Assembly (NCBI GenBank): GCA_023428025.1
Contig: JAEYZN010000036.1
Coordinates: 72,963-136,962 of the forward strand
From: Bacillota bacterium
GTDB lineage: Bacteria > Bacillota > Clostridia > Christensenellales > SZUA-584
Direction of reading: 5' to 3'
Length of the DNA: 64,000 nt
Below, piece after piece: positions 58,209 to 64,000 of this stretch (position 1 is its first letter; each line of letters starts with the position of its first letter). The translations under genes and the position numbers were made by a program. The notes beneath the pieces are model-generated. The model searched no databases, was not told where the DNA came from, and was given only the letters and a program-made list of their open reading frames with translations.

Positions 58209-59193
58209 ATCTCACACCTCTTTCTATGTATGCCAGATAGGCGTTCCGGGGCCGCTTCTCGATGCCCCAGATACCGTTTGGCCTGAATATCATCATGATG
58301 ACCATCGCGAGACCGTAAATGATCAGGCGGTAGTCGCTGAAGGAACGCAGCGCCTCCGGCAATATCGTGAGCACGCCCGCGCCAATGATCGAGCCGGGTA
58401 TGCTCCCAAGGCCGCCCAGCACCACCATCGCCACCATCGATATGGACTCGCCGTACTGGAAGCTGGATGGGCTGATGAACGCCGTGTACACCGCATAAAA
58501 GCTGCCGACAACGCCCGCGATGACAGCGCCGATGGTGAAGGCCAGCAGCTTGTATTTCACCGGATAGATGCCGATCGCGTTGGCGGCGATATCGTCCTCC
58601 TTCACGGACAGCATCGCGAGGCCAAAGCCGGAATTGGTCAGCCTCAGTATGAAGATGACCACGATGATCAGAATAATGAGGCCGAAGAAGTAATACTGCA
58701 CCTTGCTGCTGATCTCGTAGCCGAATATGCTGGGCGACGGAATGCCCGGCAGGCCCATCGGCCCGCGCGTTAAGTCCACGGCGTTCAGCACGAACAGCCG
58801 GAACACTTCGCCGAAGCCCAGCGTGACCACGGCAATATAGTCGCCGCGCAGCTTGAGCGTCGGTATCGCGAGCAGCGCGCCCACCAGCCCGACAAACACC
58901 GCGCTGATCAGCGCCGCCAGCCAGAACGACATGTCCGCGCGCATCATCAGCAGCGCGGTGGTGTACGCACCCATGCCGTAAAACGTCACGTGGCCCAGCG
59001 AGAACTGCCCCGAAAGCCCGATGATGAGATTGAGGCTCAGCGCCAGGCATGCATAGATGAAGCAGGATATGATGATGTGCAGGATGTATTTATCCTTAAT
59101 GACGAAAGGGATGACGATCAAAGCGGCCAGCAGCGCCAACAGCAGGATGATCTTCATTCTTCGCGTCAGTTTAAAAGCTTTAAGTTGTTTCAA
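58183..59193 (-). CDS. livM: Branched-chain amino acid-type ABC transporter permease LivM (336 aa)
   Basis: Membrane permease with about nine or ten helices: LSLNLIIGLSGQFSLGHVTFYGMGAYTTALL and LRGDYIAVVTLGFGEVFR are LivM signatures, and the EAA-type loop is near SVKEDDIAANAIGIYPVKYKL. The TTG at 59193 is chosen because GGGGAGG lies 7 bases upstream and the next residues match a basic cytoplasmic head. Overlaps livG by 26 bases. Confidence 0.94.
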   Translation of the reverse strand: MKQLKAFKLTRRMKIILLLALLAALIVIPFVIKDKYILHIIISCFIYACLALSLNLIIGLSGQFSLGHVTFYGMGAYTTALLMMRADMSFWLAALISAVFVGLVGALLAIPTLKLRGDYIAVVTLGFGEVFRLFVLNAVDLTRGPMGLPGIPSPSIFGYEISSKVQYYFFGLIILIIVVIFILRLTNSGFGLAMLSVKEDDIAANAIGIYPVKYKLLAFTIGAVIAGVVGSFYAVYTAFISPSSFQYGESISMVAMVVLGGLGSIPGSIIGAGVLTILPEALRSFSDYRLIIYGLAMVIMMIFRPNGIWGIEKRPRNAYLAYIERGVRFGKNTPGA

Positions 59194-59259
59194 AGTGGTT
59201 CCTCCCCGCTCAAGTTTGTCTTAACCGTAAAGCCGCCGAAGATTCTCTTCGCTGTCTGC

Positions 59260-60126
59260 CTACACTTTGTCGATATGTTTTGCGCCCAGTATGCCAGAGG
59301 GCCGCAGCACCAGTATCACGATCATCACGATGAACGCGTAGGCATCCCTGTAGCCCGACGATATGTAGCCCGCGCCCAGGCTCTCGATGATGCCGATCAG
59401 AAAGCCGCCGATCACCGCACCGGGGATCGAGCCGATACCACCCAGTATCGCCGCGGAGAACGCCTTCATGCCCAGCATATAGCCCATCGTGGGGTAAACC
59501 GCGTTGTAGTACGTACCGATGCTGACGCCCGCGATGCCCGCCAGAAAAGCCCCGATGCCAAACGTCGCGCCGATGATGGCGTTGGTGTTGATGCCCATCA
59601 GCTTGGCATGCGGTATGCTCACCGAGCAGGCCCGAATCGCGACTCCCATCTTGCTCTTGTAAACCAGCAGATAGAGCGCCAGCAGCATCACGACGGTGAG
59701 CACCCAGATGATGACCTGTATATTGGTGAACGTCACGTTGCCCACCGTATAAGCCACCTTGGGGATGGTGGGGAAAGGCTGGCTCGAGCTGCCGAACACC
59801 AGCTGCGCGAAGTTCTGCAGGAACACCGACATACCCAGCGCGCTGACCAGCACCGCCATCCTTCTGTTCACCTTAATGGGCCGGTATGCGATCCTCTCCA
59901 CCGCCATGCCGAGAATCGCCGTCGCCGTGGCGGCCAGTATCACCATGGATATCACCGGCAGGCCCAGCGCGGTGAACAGCAACCCGATGAACGTGCCGAT
60001 CATCAAAACGTCCGCATGGGCCCAGTTGACGATCTGCAGCACGCCGTACACCATCGAATACCCCAGCGCGACGATTGCGTATATGCTGCCTATCGTTAAG
60101 CCATTTATCAACTGCTGGAGAAACAT
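59260..60126 (-). CDS. livH: Branched-chain amino acid-type ABC transporter permease LivH (288 aa)
   Basis: Second permease, about eight helices: LINGLTIGSIYAIVALGYSMVYGVLQIVNWAHADVLMIG at the N-terminus is the LivH hallmark, then SVSIPHAKLMGINTNAIIGATFGIGAFLAG. It starts about 100 bases after the livK stop, with a stem-loop in the gap. GGAGG lies upstream of the ATG. Acts with LivM, LivG, LivF and LivK as one importer. Confidence 0.94.
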   Translation of the reverse strand: MFLQQLINGLTIGSIYAIVALGYSMVYGVLQIVNWAHADVLMIGTFIGLLFTALGLPVISMVILAATATAILGMAVERIAYRPIKVNRRMAVLVSALGMSVFLQNFAQLVFGSSSQPFPTIPKVAYTVGNVTFTNIQVIIWVLTVVMLLALYLLVYKSKMGVAIRACSVSIPHAKLMGINTNAIIGATFGIGAFLAGIAGVSIGTYYNAVYPTMGYMLGMKAFSAAILGGIGSIPGAVIGGFLIGIIESLGAGYISSGYRDAYAFIVMIVILVLRPSGILGAKHIDKV

Positions 60127-60150
60127 TCCAGTCTATCCTCCCTTTTTTAA

Positions 60151-60192
60151 TGCGGCTGTACGGAAGCCCTTCCAAGCCCCCGCACAGCCGCA
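60151..60192 (-). other. Intercistronic stem-loop between livK and livH
   Basis: TGCGGCTGT and ACAGCCGCA form a perfect 9-bp stem around a long loop. On the minus strand no T tract follows, so it is more likely an RNA-stability or processing element that keeps livK message in excess over the permease genes. Confidence 0.6.
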
Positions 60193-60227
60193 CTCTTGTC
60201 ACTTCAAGCTGATCGTCGCTGTCGCTG

Positions 60228-61433
60228 TTATTCGTAGATCTCGAACTTGCCGTCCTTTACCACGAATCTCAAGTATTCCTTCTCCACATCGCCGTTCACG
60301 AACTTGTTGAGGCCCGTCACGCCTTCGTAGCTGATGGCGGTGATCGCGTCCTTGATGGATTCTCTGTCCAGCGTCTCGCAGGTCTTCATGGCTTCCATGA
60401 CAACCATGGCCGCATCGTAAGCCAGCGCACCCCAGTTGGACGGCTCTTCGCCATAAGCCGCTTTAAACGATTCCACAAAGGCCTGTACCTTGGGGGCATC
60501 GCTGTCCGGTGTGAAAGCGCCCAGCGTGTAGATGCCTTCCACATCAGCGCCGCCTTCTGTGATCAGCGCGGGAGAGTACAGACCGTCAGCACCGCAGATC
60601 GGCACATCGCCAAGGCCCAGGGTCTCGGCCTGGTTCGCGATCAGCACCGTCTCCGTCACAAGGCCGCCGATGAATATGCCGTCCACGCCCGCGTCCTTGA
60701 CGCTGGTCAGCAGCGTGCTGAAGTCCTTGGTTTCGCCGTATACGAAGGTGCCGGTGTAGGCAATCTCAAGGCCACGCACGGTCGCCTGTTCTTCGAACAT
60801 CTTGGAGATACCAAGGCCGTAGTCGTCCTGCTCATACAGCAGCGCAACCTTCTTCCAGCCAAGGTCTGCGCAGTAATCGGCGCCCAGCTTGCCAACATAC
60901 GCATCGGAGGCGCATGTACGGAAGTAATAGGGGCTGCTGCCGGTCAGGTCGGGAGAGGTGGTCACCGGGCTGACAGCCGCGAGACCGGCTTCTTTGAGGA
61001 TCGGCACCTGGGCCAGCATGCATGAACTGTTGTAAGAGGACACCAGCGCCAGAATCTTCTCGTCTTCCGCAAACTTGTTGGCAATGGAAGCCGCCGTTGT
61101 GGGATCAGCCTCGTCGTCCTGCGAGTCCAGCTCCACCAAACGTCCGTTGATGCCGCCCGCCGCGTTCACTTCGTCCACCGCCAGCTGGATCGCCTGAACG
61201 ATGTACTTGCCATCCGCCGCCACTGTGCCGGAGAGCGGGAAGCTCGTTCCGATGATGATCGGGTCGCCCGAGGCTTCAGCCGGAGCATCGGACGCAGGCG
61301 CTTCAGTTGCCGGAGCGTCAGACGGGGGTGTTTCGCTGGACGCCGGAGCGCCGCACCCCGTCAGCATGGCCGCCAGCATCGTGATCACAACCAGCCCGCA
61401 AACCATCGCACGTTTTAGAAAACTGTTCTTCAT
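60228..61433 (-). CDS. livK: Branched-chain amino acid-type ABC transporter substrate-binding lipoprotein LivK (401 aa)
   Basis: Extracellular binding protein anchored as a lipoprotein: signal peptide with lipobox LTGC (about Cys27), a Ser/Pro/Ala-rich linker to about residue 55, then a type 1 periplasmic-binding fold (IIIGTSFPLSGTVAADGK, LVSSYNSSCMLAQVPILKEAGL, SPYYFRTCASDAYVG, GIFIGGLVTETVLIANQAETLGL). The ligand-binding Ser/Thr motif reads SSYNSSC. AAGGAGG precedes the ATG. First gene of the uptake and oxidation locus; its message has a long structured leader. Ligand unknown. Confidence 0.95.
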   Translation of the reverse strand: MKNSFLKRAMVCGLVVITMLAAMLTGCGAPASSETPPSDAPATEAPASDAPAEASGDPIIIGTSFPLSGTVAADGKYIVQAIQLAVDEVNAAGGINGRLVELDSQDDEADPTTAASIANKFAEDEKILALVSSYNSSCMLAQVPILKEAGLAAVSPVTTSPDLTGSSPYYFRTCASDAYVGKLGADYCADLGWKKVALLYEQDDYGLGISKMFEEQATVRGLEIAYTGTFVYGETKDFSTLLTSVKDAGVDGIFIGGLVTETVLIANQAETLGLGDVPICGADGLYSPALITEGGADVEGIYTLGAFTPDSDAPKVQAFVESFKAAYGEEPSNWGALAYDAAMVVMEAMKTCETLDRESIKDAITAISYEGVTGLNKFVNGDVEKEYLRFVVKDGKFEIYE

Positions 61434-61523
61434 ATACTCCTCCTTAAAATTAGTTGGATTATATAAATGGTATATTGATTTACATTAATATACCTTTATA
61501 CCATATAAATCCGTGACTTTAGT

Positions 61524-61654
61524 AAAAAAAACAGGGCGTTGAGAGTAGACAACTTTCAACACCCTTGTTACTGGTCCACATATTAACGCCTTTGTCATCA
61601 TACAGGCCGCGCGAATCAATTATGTGGTATGACCGCTCTTACCTGTATATCGTT
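61524..61654 (-). promoter_or_regulatory. Structured livK leader with antiterminator/terminator switch
   Basis: On the minus strand four pairings can be drawn. Helix A: 61648-61642 with 61606-61600 (ATACAGG/CCTGTAT). Helix B: 61627-61621 with 61582-61576 (CCACATA/TATGTGG). A and B cross, so they form a pseudoknot or exclude each other. Antiterminator: GGCGTT (61590-61585) with AACGCC (61540-61535). Terminator: 61564-61556 with 61542-61534 (9 bp) followed by eight T. No known riboswitch class was recognised. Confidence 0.6.
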
Positions 61655-61682
61655 ATTATAGCGGGATATCTCAGAATGTCAA
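61655..61682 (-). promoter_or_regulatory. SigA promoter of the liv locus
   Basis: Minus strand: perfect TTGACA (61682-61677), a 16-base spacer and perfect TATAAT (61660-61655). Transcription would start near 61648, about 215 bases before livK. Confidence 0.85.
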
Positions 61683-61740
61683 CTGTTCAACTGCACAATC
61701 TTTCATTTTGAAAGGGCATTGCCTGTTGGCTTCGATTTTC

Positions 61741-61857
61741 GGTTGAGACAGTATTGAATAATCAGGGCTGCAACCTGTTCACATAACAAACAGGTGCTTC
61801 AAACCTCCCCCATATACCGGGCATGACATAAGACATCATACCGATCATGCCTCCTTT
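61741..61857 (+). other. Hairpin-rich segment of unknown role
   Basis: On the plus strand: ACCTGTT/AACAGGT (61773-61795), GGCATGA/TCATGCC (61820-61851) followed by TCCTTTTT, and a weaker GGTTG/CAACC (61741-61775). It could be an sdaAB attenuator, a small RNA ending in a terminator, or the 5' part of a minus-strand transcript. Confidence 0.4.
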
Positions 61858-62010
61858 TTGAAGCTGAAATTCTAATTTATTTTTCTGGACTTACAAAATT
61901 TATTTTTTTGTGTTTTACAAAATGGGGCTTTCGTGGAACGGATTGATGGTATATGATAATTGCCAAACAGAGAGTGGGCTGCTGTCCGACAGGCGGCGCA
62001 GGGAGAATCA

Positions 62011-62685
62011 ATGAACATCTATGAAATCATCGGGCCTGTGATGATCGGGCCTTCCAGCTCGCACACAGCCGGGGCGGTGCGCATCGGTTACAGCGCACGC
62101 AAGCTGCTGGGCGAGAAACCGCGCGCCGCCGAGATACTGCTACACGGGTCCTTCGCGGCCACCGGCCCCGGACACGGCACCGACAAAGCCATCGTCGCGG
62201 GGCTGCTGGGCATGAAGCCGGACGACCCCGACATTCCGTGGAGCTTGGAGCTGGCACAAAAAAAGCGGCTCAGCGTCTCCATCAGCCAAACCAAGCTGAC
62301 CGGCGTGCATCCCAACACAGCACTGATACGCGTCACCGGTGAATCCGGCCGCAGCCTTGAGATCGTCTCGTCGTCGTTGGGCGGCGGACGCATCAAGATA
62401 TGCCAGATCGACGGACTGGACGCCAACTTCACGGGCGACTACCCCACGCTGATCGTCCACAATCTGGACCAGCCGGGGCATGTGGCCGAAGTGACGTCCA
62501 TGCTCTCGCATAAGTCCGTGAACATCGCCACGATGCAGCTTTACCGCGATACCCGGGGCGGGTATGCGGTGATGGTCATCGAAACGGACCAGCCGATACC
62601 GAAGGAATCGCTTCAGTGGCTGGTCAAGCTGGAAGGCGTCATCAAAGTGACCTACATCAATCTGGACGAAGAGGAAAGTGAATAA
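62011..62685 (+). CDS. sdaAB: L-serine ammonia-lyase, iron-sulfur type, beta subunit (224 aa)
   Basis: With the alpha subunit converts L-serine to pyruvate and ammonia. N-terminal signature IGPVMIGPSSSHTAGAVRIGY; the ACT domain occupies the C-terminal third (LDQPGHVAEVTSMLSHKSVNIATMQLYRD). GGGAG lies 5 bases before the ATG at 62011. The alpha gene follows after 2 bases. Two-gene SdaAA/SdaAB enzymes are typical of Clostridia and other Firmicutes and are oxygen-sensitive. Confidence 0.96.
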   Translation: MNIYEIIGPVMIGPSSSHTAGAVRIGYSARKLLGEKPRAAEILLHGSFAATGPGHGTDKAIVAGLLGMKPDDPDIPWSLELAQKKRLSVSISQTKLTGVHPNTALIRVTGESGRSLEIVSSSLGGGRIKICQIDGLDANFTGDYPTLIVHNLDQPGHVAEVTSMLSHKSVNIATMQLYRDTRGGYAVMVIETDQPIPKESLQWLVKLEGVIKVTYINLDEEESE

Positions 62686-62687
62686 CC

Positions 62688-63560
62688 ATGTCTTTTGCTT
62701 CAATAGAGAGTTTGATCACGAGGGCGGCGGAAGTGAATAAGCCGCTGTGGGAGACCGTACGGGATGACGATATGGCGGAGCGGGGCGCTTCCCGCGAAGA
62801 TTCCATCGGCAGGATGACGAAACTCTGGCAGACGATGAAGGAGGCGGACGGCGACTATAACCAGGACCAGCGCTCCATCAGCGGTCTGGTGGGCGGAGAC
62901 GGCGGCCGCATGGAACGGGCGGCGGCGACCGGTGATGCGCTGTGCGGCGGCTTTGTGGGCATGGTGATGGCCAAAGCGCTGCAGATGGGCGAATCCAACG
63001 CGTGCATGAAGCGTATCGTGGCTGCGCCCACAGCCGGGTCGTGCGGGGTATTGCCCGCCGTGCTGATATCCTACCAACGGCAGTTCCGCGCCAGCGATGA
63101 CGATATCATCAAAGCGCTGTTCGTGGCGGCGGGCGTAGGTCAGGTGATCGCGCAGCGTGCGTTCATATCCGGCGCAGAAGGCGGCTGTCAGGCGGAGATC
63201 GGTTCGGCCTCCGCGATGGCGGCGGCGGCGGTGATGATGCTGCGCGGCGGCACGCCGGAACAGGCAGGCCATGCGGTGGCGATGGCGCTCAAGAACCTGC
63301 TGGGGCTGGTGTGCGACCCGGTCGCAGGCCTGGTGGAGGTGCCTTGTGTGAAAAGAAACGTGATCGGCGCGGTGAATGCGCTGACCAGCGCGGACATGGC
63401 ATACGCGGGCATCAGGAGCGCGATACCGCCCGATGAGGTGATCGACGCGATGCGTAGCGTCGGCGAAATGATGCACTTATCGCTCAGGGAGACAGCCGAG
63501 GGCGGCCTGGCCGACACGCCCACGGCCCGCAAGATCGCGGCCAAAGTGATGGGCGGATAA
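62688..63560 (+). CDS. sdaAA: L-serine ammonia-lyase, iron-sulfur type, alpha subunit (290 aa)
   Basis: Holds the catalytic [4Fe-4S] cluster. Visible: GGRMERAAATGDALCGGFVGMVMAKAL, the Cys in PTAGSCGVLPAVL, GAEGGCQAEIGSASAMAAAA and the cysteines in LVCDPVAGLVEVPC. Length normal. It overlaps no gene and ends before a repeat-containing gap. Serine dehydration next to an amino-acid uptake and oxidation locus fits amino-acid fermentation, but the two are divergently transcribed. Confidence 0.96.
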   Translation: MSFASIESLITRAAEVNKPLWETVRDDDMAERGASREDSIGRMTKLWQTMKEADGDYNQDQRSISGLVGGDGGRMERAAATGDALCGGFVGMVMAKALQMGESNACMKRIVAAPTAGSCGVLPAVLISYQRQFRASDDDIIKALFVAAGVGQVIAQRAFISGAEGGCQAEIGSASAMAAAAVMMLRGGTPEQAGHAVAMALKNLLGLVCDPVAGLVEVPCVKRNVIGAVNALTSADMAYAGIRSAIPPDEVIDAMRSVGEMMHLSLRETAEGGLADTPTARKIAAKVMGG

Positions 63561-63576
63561 AAAAATGACCCGACGA

Positions 63577-63628
63577 ACCTCCCTCGGATACTCCCCCCAT
63601 AAAGCTGCGCTTTTCGAACCCTAAGGAG
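63577..63628. repeat. Inverted-repeat segment related to the flank of element copy 1
   Basis: CCTCC and GGAGG lie near its ends, and AAAGCTGCGCTTTTCG (63601-63616) is the exact reverse complement of 1323-1338. It appears to be a short degenerate relative of the repeats near 1.3 kb. Confidence 0.4.
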
Positions 63629-63736
63629 GTATATTCGATATGAAACCAAGGTTGAGGCAACGACGGCCCCACAGAAATATTCAGTATTGTTTGAAGTATG
63701 TATTAGGCTTAATGCCCAATAATGGTCCCACATAAA

Positions 63737-63768
63737 AAAGAGCGGGAACCATACTTTCGTCCCGCCCA
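63737..63768 (-). terminator. Terminator of the epimerase gene
   Basis: GCGGGA and TCCCGC pair around a 12-base loop; on the minus strand TCTTTTTT follows. Confidence 0.75.
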
Positions 63769-63792
63769 GCCACAAAAAAACGAGGTAAAACG

Positions 63793-64000
63793 TCAGTTGA
63801 ATTTCCCGCGCACAAACTTTACCGATTCCGCGATGTCCGCGTCCAGCCGCTCTTCGCTCGCGTCATCGGACAGATCCCGCCAGACCTTGATATCGCTGCC
63901 CACGCCGCCGCCCATTTTGACGAACGGTTCCATGATGGCGTAGCCCTGATAGCCGATGTCGCGCAGCGCCCGGCCCATCTCGTCCCATGGCATATGCCCT
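63793..64000 (-). CDS. Sugar phosphate isomerase/epimerase, D-tagatose 3-epimerase-like, partial
   Basis: Only the C-terminal 68 residues are in the window; the frame is open at the edge. The visible part, GHMPWDEMGRALRDIGYQG followed by AIMEPFVKMGGGVGSDIKVWRDLS, is the closing strand and loop of the TIM-barrel D-tagatose/D-psicose (allulose) 3-epimerase family, including the Glu of the metal and substrate site (MEPF) and the conserved Lys-Val-Trp-Arg. Likely interconverts ketohexoses at C3. The upstream part and start are not visible. Confidence 0.85.
   Translation of the reverse strand, partial: GHMPWDEMGRALRDIGYQGYAIMEPFVKMGGGVGSDIKVWRDLSDDASEERLDADIAESVKFVRGKFN

Larger units (their letters stand above)
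61434..62010. other. 577-base divergent intergenic region between livK and sdaAB
   Basis: No protein gene is firmly supported. The livK side has a dyad (GGTATATT and AATATACC, 61469-61494), the structured leader (61524-61654) and its promoter. The middle has three plus-strand hairpins (61741-61857) and, on the minus strand, a possible 28-codon frame (61848 to 61762). The sdaAB side is AT-rich, with TTACAAAAT repeated at 61891 and 61915 and a possible -10 (GATAAT, 61954-61959). Confidence 0.6.

Noticed and set aside
61524..61654. livK leader as a T-box riboswitch
   Set aside because: AACAAGGGTG before the terminator resembles the start of a T-box, but the T-box core (UGGnACCGCG) and a long stem I with specifier loop are absent and the leader is too short.

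Overview
The window looks like a chromosomal segment of a fairly GC-rich, endospore-forming Gram-positive bacterium of the class Clostridia. The evidence is the spoIIGA-sigE pair, a gerM-rph-rdgB-yfcE cluster, the ireB-ruvX-DUF1292 cluster, CIRCE heat-shock operators, strong GGAGG ribosome sites and many TTGACA/TATAAT-like promoters. No rRNA, tRNA, CRISPR array, prophage or intact insertion sequence was seen. The genus cannot be named from this sequence alone.

Layout. 1-2.65 kb: the end of a surface-type repeat protein, a short repeat-rich gap, an alpha/beta hydrolase and a GNAT acetyltransferase. 2.7-5.9 kb: a compact [NiFe] hydrogenase operon (cytochrome b5-like protein, small subunit, large subunit, maturation protease). 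6-8.8 kb: xylose isomerase and an aldo/keto reductase. 9-15.4 kb: cell-envelope genes (a Pro/Thr-tailed membrane protein, a VanY-type carboxypeptidase, an NlpC/P60 hydrolase) mixed with a frameshifted YoaP-like acetyltransferase, an Rnk/GreA-like protein and a transglutaminase-like protein. 15.7-24.2 kb: housekeeping and sporulation genes (lysoplasmalogenase-like, DUF1292, ruvX, ireB, nifS-type desulfurase with its Rrf2 regulator, hsp20, nitroreductase, sigE, spoIIGA). 24.4-28.7 kb: a GGDEF protein, a VOC protein and the gerM cluster. 28.9-36 kb: a PadR regulator with two divergent SEDS-like membrane proteins, a Na/Pi cotransporter, an ECF sigma/anti-sigma pair, an SDR and a cation exporter. 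36.2-44.4 kb: htpG, an aldehyde dehydrogenase with a divergent AraC regulator, a membrane protein, efp, an Xaa-Pro peptidase and an endonuclease IV-like protein.

44.8-61.4 kb is the most distinctive part: about 19 minus-strand genes forming what appears to be one amino-acid or opine uptake and oxidation locus. A LivKHMGF importer is followed by a cytidylate-kinase-like protein, a class III aminotransferase, a D-2-hydroxyacid dehydrogenase with a degenerate nucleotide-binding motif, RidA, and a multi-subunit flavoprotein oxidase resembling HcnABC, opine oxidases or hydroxyproline dehydrogenases. Next come an Asp/Glu racemase-family protein, an auxin-efflux-type carrier, a GntR regulator, an EamA exporter and an iron alcohol dehydrogenase. 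Read together, the genes suggest import of an amino compound, its oxidation to an imine, hydrolysis helped by RidA, and processing of the oxo acid by transamination or reduction. The substrate is not identified. The livK message begins with a strong promoter and an about 130-nt leader that can form two mutually crossing 7-bp helices, then an antiterminator/terminator switch. This is the best candidate for an undescribed regulatory RNA here.

62-63.6 kb holds the two-subunit iron-sulfur L-serine dehydratase. The window ends inside a sugar epimerase gene. A short dispersed inverted-repeat element occurs at about 1.2 kb and 52.9 kb, with a fragment related to its flank at 63.6 kb. The second copy sits inside the oxidase operon.
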